This document shows, in pieces, positions 49,996 through 59,418 of a stretch of 64,000 nucleotides of DNA (the stretch's first letter is position 1; each line of letters opens with the position of its first letter). The DNA is taken from contig NZ_CP035042.1 of the NCBI RefSeq assembly GCF_009834345.1, positions 1,488,001-1,552,000 on the forward strand, read 5' to 3'. Under the pieces are notes generated by a model that was not told the DNA's origin, made no database searches, and saw only the letters and a program-made list of their open reading frames with translations. Origin of the DNA: Billgrantia tianxiuensis (GTDB taxonomy: Bacteria; Pseudomonadota; Gammaproteobacteria; Pseudomonadales; Halomonadaceae). Made by a program: the position numbers and the translations under genes.

Positions 49996-50768
49996 ATGAG
50001 CGAAAAGCTGATCGAGGTGGTCGACAATGCCGGCGTCGTGCGCCTGACCATCAACCGCCCCAAGGCGCTGAACGCCCTCAACAGCGCGGTGCTCACCGAG
50101 CTGGAAGCGGTACTCACCGAACTCGAACAGCGCAATGACCTGCGCGCGGTGCTGATCACCGGGGCGGGGAGAAATCCTTCGTGGCCGGCGCCGACATCAC
50201 CGAGATGCGCGAGAAGACCCCGGAAGAAGCGCGCGCCTTCGCCAGCCAGGCCCTGCGCACCATCAAGCGACTGGAGACCCTCCCGGTGCCGGTGGTCGCC
50301 CTGGTCAACGGGTTTTGTCTTGGCGGCGGCTGCGAACTGGCGCTGGCCTGCGACTGGGCCGTAGCCAGCGACAACGCCATCTTCGGCCAGCCCGAAGTGC
50401 TGCTTGGAGTGATCCCCGGTTTCGGCGGCACCCAGCGTCTGCCGCGTCGAGTAGGACCGGCCATGGCGATCGACCTGGTCACCACCGGGCGCAAGATCGA
50501 TGCCCAGGAGGCCCTGCGCATCGGCCTGGTCAACCGTGTGATGCCTCAGGCCGAACTCGAGGCCTACGCCGAGGAACTGACCCAGCAACTGGCCGGCAAC
50601 GGCCCCCTGGCGGTACGTGCCGCCAAGCAGGCCGTGCATGACGGCATGGACCAGGACCTCGACAGCGCCCTGGCGCTGGAGACCGCGCTGTTCGCGTTCT
50701 GCTTCGCCGGCGAGGAGCAGAGGGAGGGCATGAGCGCCTTCGTCGAGAAGCGCAAACCGAACTTCTGA
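49996..50768 (+). CDS. Enoyl-CoA hydratase (crotonase; frameshifted here)
   Basis: A crotonase-fold hydratase that adds water to the 2-enoyl-CoA. The N-terminus reads VVRLTINRPKALNALNSAVL. The frame breaks in GGGG at 50166-50169; one added G restores LITGAGEKSFVAGADITEM, with the oxyanion-hole motif. NGFCLGGGCELALACDWAVA and the two catalytic Glu in the segment ending PEVLLGVIPGFGGTQRLPR follow. The repaired protein is 257 residues. Confidence 0.93.
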
Positions 50769-50791
50769 ACGATCAACCCTCGCTGCTACCC

Positions 50792-50820
50792 AGCGGCCGT
50801 GGCGCTACGTCACGGCCGCT
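50792..50820. terminator. Stem-loop between convergent crotonase and CapA genes
   Basis: AGCGGCCGTG pairs with CACGGCCGCT around a nine-base loop, followed on the plus strand by GTGCGTTCGTTT. It lies 23 bases after the crotonase stop. Confidence 0.65.
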
Positions 50821-50857
50821 GTGCGTTCGTTTGGGCATGGCGCTGCCAGACGCAGCG

Positions 50858-51967
50858 TCACCGCCAGTGCAGGCGTCCATCTGCGTCACGCTCGAGCGAA
50901 GGGCACGCTCCCGGGGCGTTGTCCAACAGCTTGCGGACGAGCCAGTCGGCCTCCTTGGGTGAAGCGAACTCGAGCGTGAAGCGTCGCCGCCGCAGTGGCG
51001 TCAGCCACAGCGCCTCCGGAGCGGATCGGCCTGGAGCCCAGCGACACCCGACCAGCATGGTGATGTCAGGTCGATAGGCCTCATGACCGCCGATGCCCTC
51101 GTAGTCGTTAATCAGATCCCCGCAGCCGTAGAGTATCGGCCGATCACGATAGCGCTCGAATCCGATGGGGTGATGCGAAGAGTGTCCGTGGATCAGGTCA
51201 GCGCCCGCATCGATGAGGCGTCGTGCCAGCTGGCGATGCGCTTGCGGCACCGTATACCCCCAGTTGCCACCCCAGTGGATCGAGACGATGACAATATCAC
51301 CGTGGCGTTTGCGAGCGGCGATGTCGCCTGCAGTGATCTCGCTGGAATCGTCGATCAGGTTGACCCCCGACTGGCCCGCACTGGCCTGCCAGGCTAACGG
51401 GATGCCGCTGTCAGCCAGCCCCAGCGCCCATACCAGCAGGCTCCTGCCGTCGAATAGAGGCAGGACAGCGGGCTCGTTTGCCCGTTCAGCGTCGAGGCCG
51501 GCACCGGCATGGGCGATTCCCGCGGCATCCAGCGTGTCGAGGGTATCGACCAACCCCGGCCGGCCCCAGTCCAGCACGTGATTGTTGGCCAGAACGCAGA
51601 GGTCGATGCCTGCCGCGGACAGGCAAGTCACGTTCTTAGGGTGCATGCGGTAGTGAATGATCTTATCCGGCCAGGGCGTCGCGCTGGTGGTGATGGCCGT
51701 CTCGAGGTTGACCAGGCGCAGGCTGGCGCTGGCGAACTCAGCAAGAGCGGCGCCCCAGGGGTAGGAGAAGTCGATGGGGGCCGGGATGGGGCCGTTGACG
51801 CGTTCGGCCAGGCGCACATAGCTGCGTGCATCGCGCACCCAAGGCTCGTAAAGCTCGGGGCGGCAGGACTGGGGCAACACCTGGTCGATGCCGCGGCCCA
51901 GCATCACGTCGCCTGCCAGCATGAGGGTCACGCCACCGGAGCATGGCTGAGGAGCAGCAGGGAGCAT
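50858..51967 (-). CDS. CapA-family (poly-gamma-glutamate capsule-type) phosphoesterase-like protein
   Basis: A 369-residue protein of the PGA_cap/CapA family with a metallophosphoesterase-like fold. Seen: MLAGDVMLGRGIDQVLP, RLVNLETAIT, VLANNHVLDWG, VSIHWGGNWGYTV and HGHSSHHPIGFERYRDRP, which form the metal-site blocks. The ATG at 51967 is preferred to a TTG six bases upstream. No other capsule gene (capB, capC) is nearby, so this is a stand-alone copy. The metal-dependent substrate is unknown. Confidence 0.88.
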   Translation of the reverse strand: MLPAAPQPCSGGVTLMLAGDVMLGRGIDQVLPQSCRPELYEPWVRDARSYVRLAERVNGPIPAPIDFSYPWGAALAEFASASLRLVNLETAITTSATPWPDKIIHYRMHPKNVTCLSAAGIDLCVLANNHVLDWGRPGLVDTLDTLDAAGIAHAGAGLDAERANEPAVLPLFDGRSLLVWALGLADSGIPLAWQASAGQSGVNLIDDSSEITAGDIAARKRHGDIVIVSIHWGGNWGYTVPQAHRQLARRLIDAGADLIHGHSSHHPIGFERYRDRPILYGCGDLINDYEGIGGHEAYRPDITMLVGCRWAPGRSAPEALWLTPLRRRRFTLEFASPKEADWLVRKLLDNAPGACPSLERDADGRLHWR

Positions 51968-52160
51968 GGCCAAGATTCTCGCGTTTCACTTCCTAGGGCC
52001 AGTCTAGCCGAGCGCGGAGGTGACGCCCGGCCGCGGGGCGTTGCGCAAGACTGTTCGCCGGGGAGTCCCTGGGGTGGGTGGTGCCGATTCTGGTCTTCGC
52101 CGTCGTGCCGCGTTCCGCCCGCCCGATCATCGCTCGCCGGAAGGCGGTGCGAGTGATGAC

Positions 52161-52189
52161 GGCGGCAGCGAGTTAGCCTCGCTGCCGCC
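52161..52189. terminator. Strong stem-loop downstream of exported protein gene
   Basis: A perfect 12-bp stem GGCGGCAGCGAG / CTCGCTGCCGCC with a five-base loop lies 24 bases beyond the minus-strand gene at 52213. There is no T run. The 245-base spacer between this gene and the CapA gene holds nothing else recognisable. Confidence 0.5.
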
Positions 52190-52212
52190 GTGTTGCACAG
52201 GGCAGGTCTACT

Positions 52213-52848
52213 TCAGCTGTGATGATGGATGCAACTCACCCGGGGGTTGAACGGCTCGAGATGCTGCGTGCCATCGTCGCTGAACCAGACATGCTGGTCG
52301 TAGTGCGGTTCAAAGCCGTGGGCTTCGTCGATTGCCGTGGCGGGGTCGTCGGCCATGGCATCCCACGAGCGTCCGGCGAACGTGGGGAGATCGCTGTGAC
52401 CGGCGGCGTGCCAGGCCTTCTGGAATACCAGGTTCTCGACCCCCGCCAGCTTCAGCGTTCCATCCTCCTGGGGTTCGTAGAGCAGGATGGCGGGGTTAAG
52501 GAAATCGGTATGGGTGCCGGTACCGTCGACCCGAGGTTCGCTCGCCGAGAGGCCGAGCAGGTCGGGGCGCAGGTAGTGGATACCCATGCCTCCCAGTTCG
52601 CCGGGCAGTCCTTCCGATGCCGCGCTCACGCACCGGCCCGTAGGGTCCGGCACGTAGCCCTCCGCCAAGGCGACCTCGACGTTTTCGAAGCGTCGGGTGG
52701 CCGTGCGTATCGCTTCCAACAATGCCGTTGTTTCCACTGCTGTGTCGCCTGTCTCGCCTGGCGTGTAGGCCGGGGCCTCAACCGGCATGACCAGGCTCCC
52801 GCCGAGCAGCATGCTCGCCAGGAGAGTTCCCTCCCATCTCGCTTTCAT
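52213..52848 (-). CDS. Exported protein of unknown function
   Basis: A 211-residue protein with a signal peptide (GTLLASMLLGGSLVMPVEA, cleavage near residue 28). The mature part is acidic and includes GMGIHYLRPDLLGLSASEPR, PAILLYEPQEDG, AWHAAGHSDLPTF and a histidine-rich end (DQHVWFSDDGTQHLEPFNPR, then CIHHHS). I do not recognise the family. The histidines could bind metal, but this is only suggestive. It stands alone between a DMT exporter gene and the CapA gene. Confidence 0.75.
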   Translation of the reverse strand: MKARWEGTLLASMLLGGSLVMPVEAPAYTPGETGDTAVETTALLEAIRTATRRFENVEVALAEGYVPDPTGRCVSAASEGLPGELGGMGIHYLRPDLLGLSASEPRVDGTGTHTDFLNPAILLYEPQEDGTLKLAGVENLVFQKAWHAAGHSDLPTFAGRSWDAMADDPATAIDEAHGFEPHYDQHVWFSDDGTQHLEPFNPRVSCIHHHS

Positions 52849-52956
52849 GGATCAGATCCTCGCGTCGAACGGGCACGTCTGGCCCGCTTTCGGAGCATAG
52901 CAAGCGGCATTCGCCTGGCACGGCTGGTTCGTCTAATGCGCTGATAGGGTGGGGGC

Positions 52957-53838
52957 TCAGGCCGTTTCGTGCCGTCGCCAACGAATCATCCCGGTGGCGA
53001 TGGCGGTGCCCGCCAGGGTGATGGCCATGCCGACCAGCACCTGCAGGCTGAGCCGTTCGCCCAGCAACAGGTAACCCCAAAGTAGGGCGCTGACCGGCAC
53101 CAGGAAGGTGACCGTCGAGGTAGCAGTGGCGCCGGCGCTCGAGATCAGGCCGAAGTAGAGCAGGAAGGCCAGCGTGGTGCTGAAGATAGCCAACCCCAGG
53201 CCATTGGCCCAGGCCAGGCCGCTGATCGGCTCGCTGGGCCACAGCCACAGGCCGGGGATCAGCAGGATCAGCGCCGACATGGCGGTGCTACCCGCCGCCA
53301 GCACCCGCACCGGCAGGTGCGACAGGTAGGTCTTGGAGTAGTTGGTCGCCACGCCGTAGCAGAAGGTGGCGCCCACGGCGGCCAGGATGAACCACCCGTC
53401 GCCGCCCAAGGAGAAGTCCAGCCGGTTTGCCGAGAGCACATAGACCCCGAAGAAAGCCAGCGCCAGGCCCAGATACTGCTGGCGCTGCACCGGGGTGGTG
53501 AAGAACAGTGCCCCGAGCAGGGCGGTGAAGATCGGCGTGGTGGCGTTGATCAACGAGGTGAAGCCCGCCTCGAGCCGCACCGTGGCCAGCGCCAACAGAC
53601 TAAAGGGCAACACGTGGTTGACCAGCCCCAGCAGCAGCAGGCCGCCCTTGTTCTCCCACACCAGCGTGAGATATCGCAGGCTGAACAGCAGCGGCAATAA
53701 CAGCAGTGAGCCGATACCCATGCGCACCAGAATCAGCGGTACCGGGCCGAATTCGGGAACCGCCACGCGCATGAAGATGAACGACATGCCCCATAGCGTC
53801 GAGAGCAGGATCAGGCGTAGGGAATCGGCCGGCGACAT
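52957..53838 (-). CDS. DMT-superfamily (EamA) transporter
   Basis: A 293-residue inner-membrane protein with ten predicted helices in two EamA repeats. Seen: LINATTPIFTALLGALFFTT at the first-repeat end and TFLVPVSALLWGYLLLGERL at the second, with a C-terminal basic tail (RWRRHETA). It is probably an exporter for a metabolite. Not closely alike to the DMT protein near 24.3 kb. Confidence 0.88.
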   Translation of the reverse strand: MSPADSLRLILLSTLWGMSFIFMRVAVPEFGPVPLILVRMGIGSLLLLPLLFSLRYLTLVWENKGGLLLLGLVNHVLPFSLLALATVRLEAGFTSLINATTPIFTALLGALFFTTPVQRQQYLGLALAFFGVYVLSANRLDFSLGGDGWFILAAVGATFCYGVATNYSKTYLSHLPVRVLAAGSTAMSALILLIPGLWLWPSEPISGLAWANGLGLAIFSTTLAFLLYFGLISSAGATATSTVTFLVPVSALLWGYLLLGERLSLQVLVGMAITLAGTAIATGMIRWRRHETA

Positions 53839-53937
53839 GCGACGTCCTTGGCAGGCAAGTGGAGAGAATGAAAAGCCTAAACCATGTCGTCAGGCTATGA
53901 ATAGCCTGTTTTTTATCAATAATGCTGATGTGAAATA

Positions 53938-54333
53938 TCAGCGATCGTGCTGCTCAAGAGACGTGCCAACGACGATCCAGCCTTCGCTATCGACGCTTAC
54001 CGGCACCGGATCGAGCGTGCAGCCGAGGCCCAGGCCGCCGGTACCCTCACCGCTGCGGGCCGAGAAAGTGGCGTCATGGTTGGTGCAACGAAGTTGTTCG
54101 CCATCCTGGCTGAGCACCCGCTTGCCGCGTTGGTCGAGAGGCAGGTACTGGTGAGGGCAGGCGTTGACATAGCCGAGCAGGGCATCGTCCAGGTGAACCA
54201 GCAGCAGCGGAAAACTGCCTTGCTCGCTTTGCAGTGTCAGGCTGAGGGTTGCGCCAGGAGCAATGTCATCGAACCGGACAAGGCGCGTGCCAAGCGCCGG
54301 TGCGCTACGATATTGCTGCCATGCCTGGGTCAT
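53938..54333 (-). CDS. Rieske-type [2Fe-2S] protein
   Basis: A 131-residue protein with Rieske cluster ligands Cys-x-His in ACPHQYLPLDQRG and Cys-x2-His in RCTNHDATFSARSG. The usual second motif is CPxHG; here it reads CTNHD, which is seen in some small ferredoxin-like Rieske proteins. Likely a soluble electron carrier or a fragment-type ferredoxin for an oxygenase, though no oxygenase gene lies near. Confidence 0.8.
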   Translation of the reverse strand: MTQAWQQYRSAPALGTRLVRFDDIAPGATLSLTLQSEQGSFPLLLVHLDDALLGYVNACPHQYLPLDQRGKRVLSQDGEQLRCTNHDATFSARSGEGTGGLGLGCTLDPVPVSVDSEGWIVVGTSLEQHDR

Positions 54334-54356
54334 GCCGTCTGTCCTGTCACCGATTG

Positions 54357-54387
54357 CGGGCCGCCATTGTCGCCAATGTCGGCCCGC
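54357..54387 (-). terminator. Hairpin after DUF5666 gene
   Basis: GCGGGCC pairs with GGCCCGC, extended by CATTG/CAATG, between the DUF5666 stop and the Rieske gene. There is no T run. Confidence 0.4.
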
Positions 54388-54420
54388 TTGTCAGCGCTGG
54401 TGAAGCGAGATGAGAGCTGG

Positions 54421-54693
54421 TCAGTCGTCCAGCTCGATCTCGGTGGCCATGTGGCGCTCGCCGTCGTAGTCGAAGTCGATCTCGACCCGCTGGCCGACCT
54501 CCAGGTCGTCGAAGCTGCTCAGACCATCGTCATAATCGGTACTGTCATCGGTATGAAAGGTGATGCCCTGTACGGTCAGAGTCTGGTTGTCTCCGTCAAC
54601 CGCTTCGATCTCACCCTCGATGTCGTCGGCATGGGCAGCCGCGGCAAAGGTCAGCGTGAGAGAGGAAGCGACGCAGGCGATACGTTTCAGCAT
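54421..54693 (-). CDS. Small DUF5666-like exported protein
   Basis: A 90-residue protein with a signal peptide (ACVASSLTLTFAAAAHA, cleavage after about residue 22) and a short acidic mature part: DDIEGEIEAVDGDNQTLTV, YDDGLSSFDDLEVGQRVEI. This resembles the DUF5666 beta-barrel-like (OB-type) family. The ATG at 54693 has AAGGAG nearby. It lies divergent to the MOSC gene. Function unknown. Confidence 0.75.
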   Translation of the reverse strand: MLKRIACVASSLTLTFAAAAHADDIEGEIEAVDGDNQTLTVQGITFHTDDSTDYDDGLSSFDDLEVGQRVEIDFDYDGERHMATEIELDD

Positions 54694-54794
54694 GGTGCCA
54701 TCTCCTTGGTGAGCTGAATGAGCAAGATTCATCCTAGGAAGCCTGACTCGCAAAAGCGAGTCCGAAACTGTGACGAAATGCAGAGGAAGCACTG

Positions 54795-55634
54795 GTGAGA
54801 ATAGCCGAACTCAATATCTATCCGGTCAAGTCGCTGAGTGGGATTACGCTCGAGCGCGCGACCCTGGGGGTGCGTGGCCTGGCGTATGACCGCCACTGGA
54901 TGGTGGTCGATCAGGTCGGACGCTTCATCACCCAGCGGCAGATGCCGGGCATGGCCAGGGTCACGGTCCGGCTCGAGCGTGACGCCCTGGTGCTCGAGCA
55001 CCCCGAGGCGCAGCCTCTCGTCATCGCGCTGGAACGTCGCGACCAACCCCGGCTGACCGCCTATGTGTGGGACGATACCTGCCAGGCGCTGGATGAAGGG
55101 GAGGAGGCGAGCCGCTGGCTGACCGCCGTGCTCGGCGACCTGCGCGGCAGCGCGCTACGCCTGGTGCGCTTCGATGACGAACATCGGCGTCCCGTGGATT
55201 CGCGTTATCTCAAGGAAGAAGAGGCGTATACCGCCTTTGCTGACGGCTTCCCCTTCCTGGTTGCGTCCACCGCCTCGTTGGAAGCCCTCAACCGCGAACT
55301 GCAGCAGAAGGGACTCGTACCGCTGCCCATGAACCGCTTCCGGCCCAATGTCGTCATCGAGGGAAGCCTGGCCTTCGCCGAGGATGGCTGGAGCGAGGTA
55401 GCGGCGCGGGAAGGGCACTACCGCTTCGGTCTGCGCAAACCGTGCCAGCGTTGCAAGATCATCACCATCGATCAGTCCAGCGGTGCCATCGACGTTCCCG
55501 GCGAACCGCTACAGACACTGATCCAGATGAAGACACAGCCGCTGCGTCCAGGCGCCTATTTCGGACAGAATGCCACGCTGCTCGAGGGGGCGGCGCAGAC
55601 CATTGGAGTGGGAGATGAACTCCTGGTGAGTTGA
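54795..55634 (+). CDS. MOSC-domain protein (YcbX-like)
   Basis: A 279-residue protein with an N-terminal MOSC beta-barrel (IAELNIYPVKSLSGITLERA, YDRHWMVVDQVGRFITQR) and the MOSC core (FRPNVVIEGSLAFAEDGW, GLRKPCQRCKIITIDQSSG) with the cofactor-binding Cys in RKPCQRC. YcbX-type proteins handle N-hydroxylated base analogues as molybdenum-cofactor enzymes. The GTG start has AGAGGAA upstream. It lacks the C-terminal ferredoxin domain of E. coli YcbX. Confidence 0.9.
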   Translation: MRIAELNIYPVKSLSGITLERATLGVRGLAYDRHWMVVDQVGRFITQRQMPGMARVTVRLERDALVLEHPEAQPLVIALERRDQPRLTAYVWDDTCQALDEGEEASRWLTAVLGDLRGSALRLVRFDDEHRRPVDSRYLKEEEAYTAFADGFPFLVASTASLEALNRELQQKGLVPLPMNRFRPNVVIEGSLAFAEDGWSEVAAREGHYRFGLRKPCQRCKIITIDQSSGAIDVPGEPLQTLIQMKTQPLRPGAYFGQNATLLEGAAQTIGVGDELLVS

Positions 55635-55645
55635 CGGACTGGCAG

Positions 55646-55681
55646 AAAAAAAGAAGCCCGCCTGGCGGCGGGCATAAGCAA
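55646..55681 (-). terminator. Minus-strand intrinsic terminator without an obvious gene
   Basis: GCCCGCC pairs with GGCGGGC; on the minus strand the stem is followed by TTCTTTTTTT. It points the wrong way for the MOSC gene, and no minus-strand gene precedes it, so an unannotated transcript from the 55,690-55,880 spacer may end here. Confidence 0.65.
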
Positions 55682-55883
55682 GGGACTCACGACTGCTGTG
55701 CAAGAACCGGCGTGAGTAGGTTCAAGGTAGACCCTTTCCTGCAGGAAGAATGTCATCATTTCCCCTTCTCTCTTGTAGGAAATTGACCATAGCGTATGTA
55801 AGCCAATGCGTGGAGCTGCTGCAGCAGACCGGGATGCACTAGGATTTTTACGGCTTTTTTAGGCTGGGCTGTGGTTTCATACC

Positions 55884-57418
55884 GTGACGTTCGATAGATG
55901 GGTAATGGATCGGTCAATGCGTATCGCCGCGCAGGGTGCGAATGGATTAGGCTTGCGTCTCAAATACCACTGGCGCAACTGGACGCCGGTGTTGAGGGTG
56001 ATCTCCGTCCTGTGGATGGTGCTCGCCATTTTCATGGCTATCCCCTGGCTCGTCCTGGTCGTCGAACGGGATCCCGACGCACATGCCTTCGGCCTGTCGA
56101 TGCTCATCGTCCTGGCGGCCGTCGGGCTGGTCTGGCTATCCACGCTGCGCACCAATATCGAACTCAAGCCTTGGCAGATGTTCGTGCTGACTACCTTGAG
56201 TTGGGTCACCGTCAGCGGTTTTGCCAGCCTGCCGCTGGTGCTGGGTGCCCCCCAGTTGTCCTTTACCAATGCCGTGTTCGAATCGGTCTCGGCCATTACC
56301 ACCACCGGCTCCACCGTACTGGCGGGTATCGATACGCTTTCCGACGGACTGAAGCTGTGGCGGGGCATCATGCAATGGCTGGGTGGAATCGGCATCATCG
56401 TCATGGGCATCGCCATTCTGCCCTTCCTCAAGGTCGGGGGATGCGGCTGTTCCACACTGAATCGTCCGACTGGTCCGACAAGGTCATGCCTCGCACGGGC
56501 GGTATCGCCAAGGCGACGCTCGGCATCTACTGTGGCTTCACCCTGGTTGCCATGCTGGCCTATTGGCTGGGCGGAATGACACCGCTGGATGCGGTAGTAC
56601 ATGCCATGACCTCGCTGGCGACCGGCGGTTTCGCCAACTCCGATGCTTCCTTCGGCGCCTACGCCGAGCAGCCTCATCTGCTGTGGATGGGGTCACTATT
56701 CATGCTGCTTGGGGCGCTACCGTTCGTGCTCTATATCCGGATGCTGCGCGGCTCACGCATGGCGTTATGGCGAGATCAGCAGGTGCAGGGCCTATTGTTC
56801 CTGCTGGCGCTGGTGATCCTGGGGCTGACGCTGTGGCGGATCTGGCACGGCACCGCACCGTTCCAGGCGCTGACTCATGTCACCTTCAACGTCATTTCCG
56901 TGGTGACCACTACCGGCTATGCGTCCGATGACTACAGCCTGTGGGGGCCGTTGGCCTACGTGGCGTTCTTTTACCTGACCTTCGTCGGTGGTTGCAGCGG
57001 CTCCACCAGTGGCGGCATGAAGATCTTCCGCTTCCAGGTAGCCACCATTCTGTTGCGCAATCAGCTGCGCTTTCTGGTTCACTCGCATGGCGTCTTCGCT
57101 TCGCGCTACAACGGCCAGCCGCTCACCGACGACATTACCCGGGGCGTGGTGGCATTCTCGTTCTTCTTCTTCCTGACCATTGCCGGGCTGGCGCTGGGGC
57201 TCGCGTTGATGGGGCTGGACTTCACCACGGCGCTCTCGGGGGCTGCCACGGCAGTGGCCAACGTGGGCCCAGGGCTTGGCGACATCATAGGGCCCGCCGG
57301 CAACTTCGCTCCGCTGCCTGATGCCGCCAAGTGGCTGCTGTGTGTGGGCATGCTGTTGGGGCGACTCGAGATTCTGACCGTGCTGGTGCTGCTGACGCCG
57401 ATGTTCTGGCGCAAATGA
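55884..57418 (+). CDS. trkH: Trk-type potassium uptake protein (frameshifted here)
   Basis: An inner-membrane K+ channel subunit of the TrkH/KtrB superfamily. The four selectivity-filter segments are visible: SAITTTGSTVL, SLATGGFANSD, SVVTTTGYASDD and the final pore region ending at ATAVANVGPGLGD. GGCSGSTSGGMKIFRFQ also matches the family. The frame breaks in GGGGG at 56436-56440; one added G gives LKVGGMRLFHTESSDW. The repaired protein is 511 residues from the GTG at 55884; ATGs at 55905 and 55917 are alternatives and no start has a strong ribosome-binding site. It heads an operon with KdpD-like and KdpE genes. Confidence 0.93.
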
Positions 57419-57433
57419 TGGGGAGACGTGTCG

Positions 57434-59418
57434 ATGAAAGGCCCGTCGATACCGCTGCAGGTCGGCCCCGACGTCTCTTTCTCCTCGCGACCGCAGTTGC
57501 TGGTCGCCTTGGGGGACGTAGCGAGGAAGATACTGCCCTGGTGCGGGCGGCTCATCGCCATGCCCAGCGCGAGGGGCTGCGTTGGCGCGCGGTGCATGTC
57601 GACAATGGCCGTGACGGGCCCAGGCGGCGACTGGCGCTCGATCAGGTCTTGGCGCTAGCGGGGCGGCTGGGCGGTGAGGTACGTGTCCTCCAGGGCGCTG
57701 GTAGAGCACGTGAACTTCACGAATACGCCACGGAGCAGAGGATCGCTACCCTGATGGTGGGGCGCACACGCCCTTCGGGTTGGCGCTTCTGGCGTCGCCC
57801 GCTGGCGGAACAGCTGCTGCGCTGTGGCGGAGCCTATGACCTGATAGTGGTCGCCGAGGCGCGGCAGCGATCTCGATTCCGTCCGGTCCGGCAGCGTCAT
57901 CCGTTGAACTGGCGTGAAGCCGGGGTCGTAGCGGTGTGTTTTGGCGTAGCCCTTGGCGTGGCCTGGGGGCTCGAGTTCTGGCTGGAACTGGCCAACTTGT
58001 CATTAGTATTCCTCGCTGCGGTTCTGATCAGCGCCACCCTGGCAGGGACTCGTGCCGCCATGATTACCGCTGCACTGGGCTTCATTGCCTTCAACTTCTT
58101 CTTCACCCGACCACGCTTCTCCCTAGCGATGGTCGAGCGCGAGCAACTGCTGACCGTCATTTTCTTTTTGCTGGTGGCCGTGGTCGTGGGGCAACTGGCC
58201 GGCAGCGGTCGGCAACGCCTGGTGGCGCTACGCGGCAGCCGCGAGCAAACCCATCGGTTGCTGACCTTCTCTCGTGCGCTCTCGGTGGCTACCGATCGGG
58301 AACAGGTGCGTGATGTCGGCCTCGCCACCCTGGAGCGCTGGTTAGGTGTGCCGGTCGTCTTTCTCGATGAGGAAGGTGAGGGCGGCGGCTTGACGGTGCG
58401 CAGTGCAATACCGGCGAATGCCAGACTTGATGTCACGGAAGAGGCCGCCGCGACATGGAGCTGGCAGCATCGCAAGCCTAGCGGTGCCGACACTTCGACC
58501 CAGACGTCGCTGCGCTGGCGTTTCATTCCGCTGGTCGAGCAGGAGCGCATGCTGGGTATCGTCGGGCTGGAACTCGCCGTGCGCGAGCGGCCGCTCGACC
58601 CCGACCAGGAGACGCTGGTTACCACCCTGACCCGTCAGCTCGCCATGGCGTTGGAGCGTACGCGGTTGGTAACAGAGCTAGGCGCGGTGCGGTTGTCGGA
58701 AGAGAACGAGCGGTTGCGCTCGGCGCTGCTGTCGTCGGTGTCGCACGACCTGCGTACGCCGCTCGCCTCGATCATCGGTTCGGCCAGCTCCCTGAGGGAC
58801 CTCGAGCCGCAGCTCAGCCCGGCTGACCGGCATGAACTCCTCGACGGGATATTGGCCGAGAGCGAACGGCTCAACCGTTATATCCAGAATCTGCTCGACA
58901 TGACCCGGCTTGGCCATGGAGACCTCAAGATCGAGCGTGACTGGGTCTCGCTCGACGACTTGATCACGGCAGCCCTGAAGCGACTGGGCGTCTCGCTGGA
59001 GGCGGTGTACGTAGAGCGCGAGGGCGCCGAGGGGCTGCCGCTGCTCTACGTTCATCCGGCATTGATCGAGCAGGCGCTGGTGAACGTGCTCGACAATGCC
59101 GTGCGATTTTCTCCCCCTTCTGGCCGGGTGGGGATTCAAGCCAACCTCGACGCGGCCAGTGAACGTTTGGAGATTCGTGTCACCGACGAGGGGCCGGGCA
59201 TCCCGCCGGGACAGCGCGAGGCTGTGTTCGACATGTTCTTCACCGGTGGCGAAGGAGATCGTGGGCGTCATGGAAGCGGCCTGGGTCTGGCCATCTGTCG
59301 CGGCATGCTCGGTGCCCATGGCGGCAGCGTCGAAGCGGAGCCCGGTCCCGGTGGACAGGGCACCACCATCGTCATGCGCCTACCCTTGGCGAGGCCGGAG
59401 GAGCGAGAGAGTGACTGA
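57434..59418 (+). CDS. Short KdpD-like sensor histidine kinase (frameshifted here)
   Basis: A membrane histidine kinase with the rear part of KdpD: a USP-like domain (about residues 19-145), four DUF4118 helices, a GAF-like stretch, HisKA (SVSHDLRTPLASI with the phospho-His) and HATPase_c (NVLDNAVRFSP; GRHGSGLGLAICRGM). The usual N-terminal ~210-residue KdpD ATP-binding domain is absent. The ATG at 57434 has GGGGAG eight bases upstream; the frame then breaks in GGGGG at 57511-57515, and one added G gives LLVALGGRSEEDTALVRAAH. The repaired protein is 661 residues versus ~890 for E. coli KdpD. It lies 15 bases after trkH. Confidence 0.88.

Noticed and set aside
55556..55759. 67-codon minus-strand frame with a ribosome-binding-like site
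   Set aside because: It runs through the terminator hairpin into the MOSC gene, so it is unlikely to be a protein, though its upstream part may be transcribed.
57331..57433. Upstream in-frame start for the KdpD-like kinase
   Set aside because: It overlaps trkH coding sequence and arises from the frame break at 57511; the ATG at 57434 with GGGGAG is better.
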